Shown piece after piece: positions 32,529 through 40,616 of a DNA stretch of 64,000 nt (the stretch's first letter is position 1; each line of letters starts with the position of its first letter). Source of the stretch: Emticicia agri (GTDB lineage: Bacteria > Bacteroidota > Bacteroidia > Cytophagales > Spirosomataceae); contig NZ_SEWF01000001.1 in assembly GCF_004168285.1 (NCBI RefSeq), positions 1 through 64,000 of the forward strand, read 5' to 3'. The notes beneath the pieces are model-generated. The model worked only from the letters and a program-made list of their open reading frames with translations. It searched no databases and was not told the origin of the DNA. A program made the position numbers and the translations under genes.

Positions 32529-34961
32529 TTACTCCGTTTTCAAAGATTTTACCGGATTCATCAGGGCTGCTTTGATGGATTGGAAACTGATGGTAACAAA
32601 GGCAATAAGAACGGCCATGATTCCGGCTAAAGCGAATATCCACCAGGCTATTTCAGTCTTATAGGCAAAATCCTGCAACCAACTGTGCATGAAATAATAC
32701 GCCACAGGCGATGCCACCAGCAAGGCAATCAGAACCAGTTTTAAAAGGTCTTTTGAAAGCAAAAGGATAATGCCGGGAACAGTAGCCCCTAAAACCTTGC
32801 GGATACCGATTTCTTTGGTACGTTGCTGAACAATATAGCTTACCAACCCTAATAAACCCATACAGGCAATCAGAATCCCTAAAAATGAGAATATCCAGAA
32901 TACCTGTTGAGAAACCTTTTCATTTCTGTATAATTCAGCCAAATCGGCATCTAAGAACGCATAATTAAAGGGTTGCTCAGGTAAGAACTTCTTCCAAGTC
33001 TGTTGCAATTGCCCTACCACCGACTGAAAGTCAGGTGTATTAATTCTCACACCTATCAAATTGCTTGTGCGGGCAAAAAAGCGGTCATTCACAATAAACA
33101 AAGGCGTAATTTTCTGATGCAACGAAGAAAAATGAAAATCTTTTACCACACCTACTATGGTATAAGTTACTTCCGGCCCATCGCCTTGAACAAAATTATC
33201 CGGGCTGAATATTTTCTGTCCGATAGGGTTCTTTAGCCTTAAAGCCTTAACAGCCTCCTGATTCAGAATGATTGACAATGAATCATTAAATTCTCTATTA
33301 AAAAATCTTCCCTCTGCTGTTTCCATATTCAGGGTTTGCAGATAACCTTCATCAGCAACCATACCCTTACCTGTTACGGTCTCTTTCTCTCCTCCCTTAC
33401 GGAAACTAATACCAAAGAAATTTTCCTGACCCGGTTCGGCACTTGTTCCGCCTACTTTTTCAACACCTGTAATTTTCTGTACTTCGTCTTTAAACACCTG
33501 TGTACGGTTGCCCAAAAAACCTGCTCCTCTTAAATGAATCACAAAATCTTTTGAGTAGCCTAATTCTTTGTTCTGAATATAATTCAATTGCCGATACACT
33601 ACCAGCGTACTGATAATGAGAATAATGGAAATAGAGAACTGAAAAACCACCAATCCGTTGCGCAAAGCATGACCTTGCTTTTTGGAAGTAAACTTGCCCT
33701 TTAATACCTGTATGGGTTGGAACGAAGATAAAACACCTGCCGGATACATACCAGCCATTAAGCCTACTGTTATTGATAAAATCAATAGTAATGGGATGGT
33801 TTTCCAGGTAAAAAAATTGTCTAATACCAGGGTTTTATTGGCCAGATTATTAAAGGATGGCAGTACCAAAACCACTATCAGGACAGCAACAAATAAACTT
33901 GTTACACTTAACAGGATAGATTCTGTCAGAAACTGAATAGATAACTGTGACTTGGTTGAGCCTAATGTTTTGCGGATACCTACTTCTTTGGCTCTTTCGG
34001 TTGAACGAGCCGTAGCTAAATTCATAAAATTGATGCAGGCAATCAACAACACAAAAACAGCAATCACCATAAAAATGTATACCAAATTCCTGCTCCCGTT
34101 AGCTCCTAACTCGGCTTCTAAATGAGACTCCAAATGAATACTTTGTAAGGGTTGCAGGAAATAAAAATAACCATTTCCTGCTTTCAGGTAATCATTAAAT
34201 GATACACCGAAAGTTCGTTGAACTTCGCCAGCGGCATATTTTTCAACAATAGCCGGAAATTTTGCCTGTACCTGCTCCGGTGAGGTATGAGGTTTTAATA
34301 ATAGATAAGTGGTGGCGGCAAAATTGATATGGTTGGTTGCCTCAGCAAAACGAATACCTTTGACTGAGTTTAAAAAATCGAACTGAAAATGGGCATTTTT
34401 GGGCATATCAGCACAAATACCTGTTACCTGCACTTTAGGTCCTTGAACAAATTCAAGGTATTTACCCATCGCATTGGTTGTTCCAAAATAACGTTTGGCT
34501 GTGCTTTCTGTTAATACAACAGTATTTGGGGCTAATAATGCTTTCTCCGGATTGCCATAAATCATTGGTAATTGAAATACCTTAAAGAAATTGGAGTCGG
34601 CAAACAGCACATTATTTTCTTCCAATATCTGATTATTATGTCTGATAAGCGTTCCACCACCATTATTAAAGATTCTGACAGTTTCTTCTACCTCAGGCAA
34701 CTCTTTTTTTACCGATTGGGCATACGAAGGTGGAATAATGGCATACTTGGTTGACCTTCCGGGATAAATTCTTTCCAGAGACATTCGGTAGACTCTATCG
34801 CCATTCTTCCAGAATTTATCATAACTCAATTCATCAAATACAAACATCAGAATCAGGATACAGGAAGCCATCCCTATTGAAAGACCTGTGATGTTAATGA
34901 GGGTTTGCAGTTTGTTTTTTAACAAACTACGCCAGGCAATTTTTAAGTAGTTACGTATCAT
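32529..34961 (-). CDS. ABC transporter permease P12 (duplicated MacB/FtsX type)
   Basis: An 810-aa inner-membrane permease. Architecture, shared by all twelve array members: MacB_PCD periplasmic domain, FtsX-type helices, then the same again, for about eight helices (here TM1 21-43, TM2-4 about 291-405, TM5 437-455, TM6-8 about 690-797). Each half carries a coupling-helix motif K-E-(V/I)-G-(I/V)-R-K, here RAKEVGIRKTLGS and QRTKEIGIRKVLGA, the surface expected to touch an ATPase. Both halves are thus in one chain, like a fused LolC/LolE pair. No ATPase is encoded nearby. This is the only member besides P1 with its own strong control region (35064-35171). The last residues, MNPVKSLKTE, are near-universal in the array. 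Substrate unknown. Confidence 0.93.
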   Translation of the reverse strand: MIRNYLKIAWRSLLKNKLQTLINITGLSIGMASCILILMFVFDELSYDKFWKNGDRVYRMSLERIYPGRSTKYAIIPPSYAQSVKKELPEVEETVRIFNNGGGTLIRHNNQILEENNVLFADSNFFKVFQLPMIYGNPEKALLAPNTVVLTESTAKRYFGTTNAMGKYLEFVQGPKVQVTGICADMPKNAHFQFDFLNSVKGIRFAEATNHINFAATTYLLLKPHTSPEQVQAKFPAIVEKYAAGEVQRTFGVSFNDYLKAGNGYFYFLQPLQSIHLESHLEAELGANGSRNLVYIFMVIAVFVLLIACINFMNLATARSTERAKEVGIRKTLGSTKSQLSIQFLTESILLSVTSLFVAVLIVVLVLPSFNNLANKTLVLDNFFTWKTIPLLLILSITVGLMAGMYPAGVLSSFQPIQVLKGKFTSKKQGHALRNGLVVFQFSISIILIISTLVVYRQLNYIQNKELGYSKDFVIHLRGAGFLGNRTQVFKDEVQKITGVEKVGGTSAEPGQENFFGISFRKGGEKETVTGKGMVADEGYLQTLNMETAEGRFFNREFNDSLSIILNQEAVKALRLKNPIGQKIFSPDNFVQGDGPEVTYTIVGVVKDFHFSSLHQKITPLFIVNDRFFARTSNLIGVRINTPDFQSVVGQLQQTWKKFLPEQPFNYAFLDADLAELYRNEKVSQQVFWIFSFLGILIACMGLLGLVSYIVQQRTKEIGIRKVLGATVPGIILLLSKDLLKLVLIALLVASPVAYYFMHSWLQDFAYKTEIAWWIFALAGIMAVLIAFVTISFQSIKAALMNPVKSLKTE

Positions 34962-35063
34962 AGCCCCTAACCCCTGAAGGGGTATTTAATAATAAAAAAT
35001 GGTTAAAATCTTAGAATAAAAGTTGGTGTGATTCAATCCGTAATTGTTTCATAAATATACTCC

Positions 35064-35171
35064 CTCAAAAAACATACCTAAACCAATAAACGGTTGACTA
35101 TCAATATATTACTTCAACACACAAAGTTATAATCCGTCCACAAGTGGACAATTTGTGTACGGCAGCGTACA
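35064..35171 (-). promoter_or_regulatory. Control region of P12: tandem palindromes plus sigma-54-like element
   Basis: Two palindromes, CGTCC...GGACA (35135-35150) and TGTACG...CGTACA (35156-35171), start 21 bp apart. Downstream on the minus strand is the block GTAATATATTGAT (about 35100-35112), then AGGTATG and TTGA forming GG-N10-GA (GG 35078-35077, GA 35066-35065). Every element lies at the same spacing, within 1-2 bp, as in the region before P1. The design fits enhancer-binding-protein sites upstream of a -24/-12 promoter, although the -12 is GA, not GC. Confidence 0.55.
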
Positions 35172-35228
35172 AGGGTATAGAGAAGAGAAAAAGGCTAATA
35201 CAAAAACGAAGATTATAAGGTAAAAAGA

Positions 35229-35268
35229 GAAAGGAACAGGGAAAAGTATACTTTTCCCTGTTCCTTTC
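35229..35268. terminator. 40-bp perfect palindrome after P11 (likely terminator)
   Basis: The axis lies between 35248 and 35249; arms GAAAGGAACAGGGAAAAGTA and TACTTTTCCCTGTTCCTTTC match at all 20 positions. On the minus strand it starts 12 nt after the P11 stop and is followed by CTCTTTTTA. It should end upstream transcription and insulate P12. Confidence 0.7.
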
Positions 35269-35280
35269 CCCTTTCTCTAC

Positions 35281-37674
35281 CTACTCTGACTTTAAAGATT
35301 GCACCGGATTCATTAATGCTGCTCTTATGGCCTGATACAATACTGTCAGCAATGCAATACTTATGGCCAGCACACCTGCCACTACAAATATACTTGCGCC
35401 AATATCTGTTTTATAGGCAAAGCCTTGCAGCCAGTTGTTCATAAAATAATAGGCAATCGGGAAGGCAATACCATTGGCAATTAAAACCAAACGGATAAAG
35501 TCTTTGGACAATAGCCCTACAATATTGCTTATGCTTGCACCCAATACTTTTCTGATACCAATTTCTTTCACTTTTTGCTCGGCGGTAAAGGTAATCAGGC
35601 CAAACAATCCCATACAGGCAATCAGAATAGCCACACCTGTAAAACCTGCAAAAAGGCTTCCCATGCGTTGTTCAGAGCGATACTGTTTGTTAAAGGCATC
35701 GTCTAAGAAATAATAATCAAAAGGCACATCTGCTTCATATTTTTCATAAACTTTTCCGATAGATGCCAGTTTTTGTTGCAGGTCTGCTTTAGGGTCTATC
35801 CTCAGATAAAGGGTACGTAGTTGGGTGGTATCTTTTACTACCATTAATAGCATACCATCTATTTTCTGCTGAAGAGAAGTAAAATTAAAGTCTTTGAGTA
35901 CCCCCACTATTTCTTTTCTTGTTCCTGCCAAATTCAGGTTCTGACCAATAGGTTTTTCAGTTATTTTCAGTTTTTCAACAGCCGTTTCGTTTATCACAAT
36001 TTTATCGTTGCCCAAAGCTAACTGTTCGATATTGGCAGGCTTCACTTTCCAGTCTAATTGCAGAATTTTCAGAAAACCTTCATCTACTTCCATATTATTG
36101 ATGCTTACATCTTCATTAGTAGTCGGGGTTTTAGTAAAATACATATTCCAACCTCCTGTAAACATAGATAATGACGAAGCACCTACCTGTTGAATACCTG
36201 CTTCACGTTTTAAATCCTGCCTTAGTGCTACGGTGTGTTTGCGGGCTTCACTTGAGAGCGGCAATACTAATACCTGCTCTTTATTCATCCCTATTTTTTT
36301 GGTTTGCAGGTAATTTAATTGCTTCTGCACCACCATACTACAAATAATCATGACAACCGATGCCATAAACTGAAATACAATAAAAACCCGACGAAGACTA
36401 ACACCATGATTACCTGAAGCAAACTTACCTTTCAGTACCTGTATAGGTGAAAATTTTGATAAAAGTAAAGCCGGATAACTACCTGCCACTAAAGCTGTAA
36501 AAATCAGTAAACCTAAAAGAATACTTAAAAACAACGGACTTGTAATAAAGGAGTCGTCAATATTCAGGTTAAGCAGATTGTAGAAAGGCTGTTTTAAAGT
36601 CTGAAACAAGAGCAAAGCCAGTATAAAAGAAATCAGGCTCACTATGATAGACTCTCCATAAAACTGTGTAGCCAGATGCTTACGGTTAGCTCCCAGCACT
36701 TTACGAACGCCCACTTCTTTTACTCTGACTGTAGCGCGTGCCGTTGTCAGGCTCATATAATTGATAAGCGCCAGAAGCAGTACAATTCCGGCAACAATCA
36801 AGAAAATAGAAACATATTTAGTATTCGAAAAATCACCCCAGTTATTGCCTAAATGGGTTTCCAGAAAAGGTAACAACAGATATGTTGAATGGGATGTAAG
36901 GCCATTATTCTCATCTTTGGTAAGTACCTTTGGGATAACTTTTTCAACTCGGGTAACCGACTCAGGTTTGTTGAGTAAGAAGTAGGTTTCATAGCTTCCT
37001 GTTCCTACTAAATCATCTGTCTCATACATTTGCCCTCTGTCACGTTTCATCAGGGCATCAAAGGTTGATAAGGAACCAATAAAATCGAAATCAAGGGTAG
37101 AATTGGTAGGTAGTTTTTTGAAAACCCCCGTAACCCTAAGCACATCTTTTTTATTATAAGTAATGGTTTTACCTACCGGGTCTGCATTACCAAAATACTT
37201 ACGGGCCATTTCTTCGTTAAGCACTACTGTATTAGGTTCAGACAAAACCGTTCCCTTATTACCTTGCAGAAGCTCTATGGAAAAAAGATTAAATAACGAA
37301 GGCTCAGAGAAATAGAATTTACGCTCAAAAAACTGATGATTTTCGTCAGATTTAATCACGAGGTCATTCTGAAAAGACTGGCTGATGCGTGCATAATCTA
37401 CTACTTCCGGGTTAGCCCGCTTCACGGCATTCCCAAAGTTTTTTGATACCAGATTAAACTGTACTTCATTAGAACCAAACTTCATTTTTATCAGCGTATG
37501 AAAAATATTTTCCCCTTTCTGATGGAATTTGTCATAGCTTAACTCATGCGACACATAGAGCAGAATCAACATACAAACGGCCATACCAATAGCCAGTCCT
37601 GCAATGTTGATAATACTGAAAATCTTGTTTTTCAGTAAGTTTCTGAAGGCGATTTTGATGTAGTTTTTAAGCAT
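35281..37674 (-). CDS. ABC transporter permease P11
   Basis: A 797-aa permease counted from MLKNYIKIAFRNLL (ATG 37674); the frame continues to 37752 through the intergenic repeat, but the paralogues all start at this M-(L/I)-(K/R)-N-Y motif. Coupling motifs are VRVKEVGVRKVLGANRKHL in the first half and QKVKEIGIRKVLGASISNI in the second, both canonical. Helix 1 is followed by VSHELSYDKFHQKG, the H/D-E-L-S-x-D-x-F-H box just outside the membrane. It ends MNPVQSLKSE. The gap to P10 holds a type-A repeat, and a 40-bp palindrome follows its stop. Confidence 0.93.
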   Translation of the reverse strand: MLKNYIKIAFRNLLKNKIFSIINIAGLAIGMAVCMLILLYVSHELSYDKFHQKGENIFHTLIKMKFGSNEVQFNLVSKNFGNAVKRANPEVVDYARISQSFQNDLVIKSDENHQFFERKFYFSEPSLFNLFSIELLQGNKGTVLSEPNTVVLNEEMARKYFGNADPVGKTITYNKKDVLRVTGVFKKLPTNSTLDFDFIGSLSTFDALMKRDRGQMYETDDLVGTGSYETYFLLNKPESVTRVEKVIPKVLTKDENNGLTSHSTYLLLPFLETHLGNNWGDFSNTKYVSIFLIVAGIVLLLALINYMSLTTARATVRVKEVGVRKVLGANRKHLATQFYGESIIVSLISFILALLLFQTLKQPFYNLLNLNIDDSFITSPLFLSILLGLLIFTALVAGSYPALLLSKFSPIQVLKGKFASGNHGVSLRRVFIVFQFMASVVMIICSMVVQKQLNYLQTKKIGMNKEQVLVLPLSSEARKHTVALRQDLKREAGIQQVGASSLSMFTGGWNMYFTKTPTTNEDVSINNMEVDEGFLKILQLDWKVKPANIEQLALGNDKIVINETAVEKLKITEKPIGQNLNLAGTRKEIVGVLKDFNFTSLQQKIDGMLLMVVKDTTQLRTLYLRIDPKADLQQKLASIGKVYEKYEADVPFDYYFLDDAFNKQYRSEQRMGSLFAGFTGVAILIACMGLFGLITFTAEQKVKEIGIRKVLGASISNIVGLLSKDFIRLVLIANGIAFPIAYYFMNNWLQGFAYKTDIGASIFVVAGVLAISIALLTVLYQAIRAALMNPVQSLKSE

Positions 37675-37679
37675 AGAAC

Positions 37680-37810
37680 TCCTAACCGTGCGACGGTCGC
37701 CCCTAAAGAGGGACTTTTTTAAAGTTAGAAAATATGTATCCTTTTCCCCCAATTGTAAATTCTTGCGTAAGCAACTCCCCTTTAGGGACGGTCCGCCGCG
37801 CGGCCGGGGG
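37680..37810. repeat. Type-A intergenic repeat, copy b (P10/P11 gap)
   Basis: Left arm altered by a GC islet (CCGTGCGACGGTCG before CCCCTAAAG); right arm TGCGTAAGCAACTCCCCTTT followed by a second islet, ACGGTCCGCCGCGCGGC, before CGGGGG. Both islets are absent from the simpler copy d. Confidence 0.75.
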
Positions 37811-37815
37811 CGCTT

Positions 37816-40251
37816 TTATTCACTTTTCAACGATTTCACCGGATTCATCAGGGCGGCCCTGATGGTTTGATAGCTGATGGTCAATAAAGCAATTGTTAAG
37901 GCTGTAATGCCTGCCAGGGCAAATACCCACCATTTAAGCTCAATATGATAGGCAAAATTCTGCAACCAGTTGTGCATAGCCCACCAGGCAAGCGGAAAGG
38001 CTACTACTGCTGCTATCAATACTAATTTTACAAAATCTTTAGTCAGAATGATAATAATGCTGCTGATACTTGCGCCTAATACCTTACGGATGCCCACTTC
38101 TTTGATACGTTGTTCGGCCGCATAGGTAGCCAGCCCAAATAAACCTAAACACGCAATCAGAATAGTCAAGATAGCTACAATCAGAAAGATGGTTTGTTGT
38201 ATCTGGTCTTGCTGATAAAATAGCTCCCATTGTTTGTCTAAAAAATGGTACTCAAACAAATGGTCGGCATCTATGCTATGCAGAATATTATTCATTTGCT
38301 TAAGCGTTTCAGCAATATTATCCGAATTAACTCTACTACTGAAATAGTCGATATTCTGAAACGGATTATTACGGAAACCCAACACCATAGGCGAAACCGA
38401 CTGGTGTAGAGACTGAAAGTTGAAATCCTTGACAATGCCTACTACTCTTACATTAAATGATTTATCTAACCTCTCAACACTACCCCCAAAATCAATGCTT
38501 GGGATTTCAATCACCTGGTCTGATACCTGTGTAATGCCTAATTGTTTGGCGGCAGTCTCGTTAATGATAACAGCCGTAGAGTCTCCATTACCGGCATTTG
38601 CAAAATTTCTTCCTTTTAGCAACTCTATATCGTAGGTTTTCAGAAACTGGTCATCAATCCCCAAAAAATACATATCTCTTCCCTCTAATGAAGTGATAGT
38701 TTCGTTTTTCACCCGCACTTTTACTAAGTTTTTCCACTCACCTGGCACACGTGAACTAACCGAAACCTCTTTTACCTGCGATAACTTGGCAAACTCTCTC
38801 TTGATGGTTTCGGCACCACGTCTTACTTTTCCGCTATTAATATCTACTATCACCAGTTGGTCTTTCTTAAAACCCATATCTTTGGTATCTACATACTTCA
38901 TTTGCAGATAGACAATAGTGGTAGCTATTATCATAAAAATAGACAATGAAAACTGGAATACAACCAATATACGACGAATTGAGAGGTTACTTTTGCCTAC
39001 ATTGATTTTATTTTTCAGTAATAAAATAGGCCTGATACGAGACTGAAACAAAGCCGGATATATGCCAGACATGAGACTGGCTACTATTACTACGATTACA
39101 ACACCTATCCAGATACGATAATCAGTATTAAAATTCAGCGTTAGTTCTTTATGCGTAAAATTATTGAAATAAGGCAATAGTGCCTGCACAAACAATAGGG
39201 CTATCAATAACGCCATAAGAGTAACCAGAAATGCCTCAGCAATAAACTGTTTAATCAGGTTTTCACGGGTTGCACCTGCTGTTTTGCGTACGCCTATTTC
39301 TCTGGCACGATTGGCAAATCTGGCAGTAGTCAGATTCATATAATTGATACAGGCAATAACTAATACAAAAACTGCGAGTATAGCAAATACATAAATATAG
39401 GTAAGGTTGCCTCCTGATGCTCCCTCAAAATCGTTTGAGTAAAAATGAATGTCTTTTATCGGCTGAAGCGAATAGGTATACTTGTCTTTTTCTTCCGGTG
39501 AGCGTTTAGATTTTATTAACTGGTTGAGTTTTGCCTCCAGATTGTTGGTTTCAGCTTTTTCATCAAGCAGAAAATAGGTAACGAAGCTATCAGAACTCCA
39601 GTCTGTTCTGACAAAATCACGGAAACGCTGCCCATTGATACTTGACTCTGAAAAAAGGAGATTGAATGAGATATGTGAATTGACAGGAATATCTTTCAGA
39701 ATGGCAGTAATGGTATAAGGAATCGAATCTCTGTCAACCTTGATGGCTTTTCCGATAACATTGGCCGTATTGAAATACTTCATAGCCGATTCTTCTGTCA
39801 GAACTACTGAATATGGCGCAGTTAAGGCTGTTTTTCTGTCTCCGGCTATCAGGTCAAAATCAAATATTTCTAAAAATTCATTACTCGCAAACGACAGGTC
39901 TTCGTAAAAAACATTGGTATTTTCAAGAGTACCTACATTGGTTCTGCCAGCACCTGTATATCTTGCTATTTTCTTAATTTCAGGAAAAGTAGTTTTTCCG
40001 GTTTCTGAAATCTGATAAGCAACGCTTGCTACTTTAGCCTCTTTGCCTTCGGCAGACACCTTTTTATTTACTACTCTGTAGATATTTGCAGCTTGCGAAT
40101 GAAAACTGTCAAAAGTCAGTTCATCAAAAATATATAAGGCAATCAGCAAAAAGCTGGTTAACCCAACTGTTAAACCAAAGATGTTAATAAAAGAGAACAC
40201 CTTATGTCTCATCAGATTTCTCCAGGCGATTTTAAAGTAGTTTTTAAGCAT
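37816..40251 (-). CDS. ABC transporter permease P10
   Basis: An 811-aa permease. The first coupling helix is the most deviant among the middle genes, NRAREIGVRKTAGATRENL (Arg for Lys before E, and TAG for VLG); the second, QRIKEVGIRKVLGASISSI, is standard. The IFDELTFDSFHSQA box follows helix 1. The first periplasmic domain carries YSVVLTEESAMKYFNTANVIG, matching the 'VVL-x-E-x-x-A-x-K-Y-F' strand of MacB_PCD. TM5 is VVFQFSLSIFMIIATTIVYLQ. It ends MNPVKSLKSE. It lies between two type-A repeats, the upstream one (toward P9) carrying the MITE. Confidence 0.93.
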   Translation of the reverse strand: MLKNYFKIAWRNLMRHKVFSFINIFGLTVGLTSFLLIALYIFDELTFDSFHSQAANIYRVVNKKVSAEGKEAKVASVAYQISETGKTTFPEIKKIARYTGAGRTNVGTLENTNVFYEDLSFASNEFLEIFDFDLIAGDRKTALTAPYSVVLTEESAMKYFNTANVIGKAIKVDRDSIPYTITAILKDIPVNSHISFNLLFSESSINGQRFRDFVRTDWSSDSFVTYFLLDEKAETNNLEAKLNQLIKSKRSPEEKDKYTYSLQPIKDIHFYSNDFEGASGGNLTYIYVFAILAVFVLVIACINYMNLTTARFANRAREIGVRKTAGATRENLIKQFIAEAFLVTLMALLIALLFVQALLPYFNNFTHKELTLNFNTDYRIWIGVVIVVIVASLMSGIYPALFQSRIRPILLLKNKINVGKSNLSIRRILVVFQFSLSIFMIIATTIVYLQMKYVDTKDMGFKKDQLVIVDINSGKVRRGAETIKREFAKLSQVKEVSVSSRVPGEWKNLVKVRVKNETITSLEGRDMYFLGIDDQFLKTYDIELLKGRNFANAGNGDSTAVIINETAAKQLGITQVSDQVIEIPSIDFGGSVERLDKSFNVRVVGIVKDFNFQSLHQSVSPMVLGFRNNPFQNIDYFSSRVNSDNIAETLKQMNNILHSIDADHLFEYHFLDKQWELFYQQDQIQQTIFLIVAILTILIACLGLFGLATYAAEQRIKEVGIRKVLGASISSIIIILTKDFVKLVLIAAVVAFPLAWWAMHNWLQNFAYHIELKWWVFALAGITALTIALLTISYQTIRAALMNPVKSLKSE

Positions 40252-40254
40252 AAA

Positions 40255-40611
40255 CCCCTAACCCCTAAAGGGGGACTTTTTTAAAGTTAGAGAATAGTTT
40301 TTTCATAATTCTTATCCGCCCTTTAAGCTATTTCGCACGAAAATTTGACTTTACAAATTTTCGTGCGTAAGCAACTCCCCTTTAGGCAGGCTTGATTGGT
40401 TCTAAAAAAAGTGAACAGAAAAATGTAAAACAGAAAAATGTAAAAGTTACTTTTTGCCAAATAATATCGCAGCGGCGCACCGTTCCAATTTTTACGGTTT
40501 ACTTTTACAGCAACGGCTGTCGCATTTTACATTTTACATTTTGCGGTTTTTCGATTAAAATTAGAACCAATCAAGCCTGCCCTTTAGGGGTCGGGCGGAC
40601 GCTGCGCGGGG
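40255..40611. repeat. Type-A intergenic repeat, copy c, split by a MITE (P9/P10 gap)
   Basis: Left arm ACCCCTAACCCCTAAAGGGG at 40255-40276, then the usual GACTTTTTTAAAGTTAG. The right arm begins GTGCGTAAGCAACTCCCCTT (about 40363), is broken at 40386 by the 193-bp insertion, and resumes at 40580 with the islet GGACGCTGCGCGGGGCG. Without the insertion it matches the other copies. Confidence 0.75.
40387..40579. mobile_element. 193-bp MITE with 19-bp perfect TIRs and 9-bp target duplication
   Basis: The left end CAGGCTTGATTGGTTCTAA is the exact reverse complement of the right end (40561-40579). CCCTTTAGG occurs immediately before (40378-40386) and after (40580-40588), while copies without the insertion have it once. 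The interior holds further inverted runs (AAAATGTAAAA left, TTTTACATTTT right) and a short GC-rich patch; no ORF is present. It is a non-autonomous element mobilised in trans by an unidentified transposase; a 9-bp duplication is typical of, but not exclusive to, IS4-type enzymes. Confidence 0.88.
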
Positions 40612-40616
40612 CGCTT

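Noticed and set aside
34962-34985. Full type-A repeat upstream of P12
   Set aside because: Only a left-arm-like AGCCCCTAACCCCTGAAGGG is present; no right arm follows, so it is not counted as a complete copy.
37675-37752. N-terminal extension of P11 through the repeat
   Set aside because: It translates the type-A repeat, and all paralogues begin at the M-x-(K/R/N)-NY motif.
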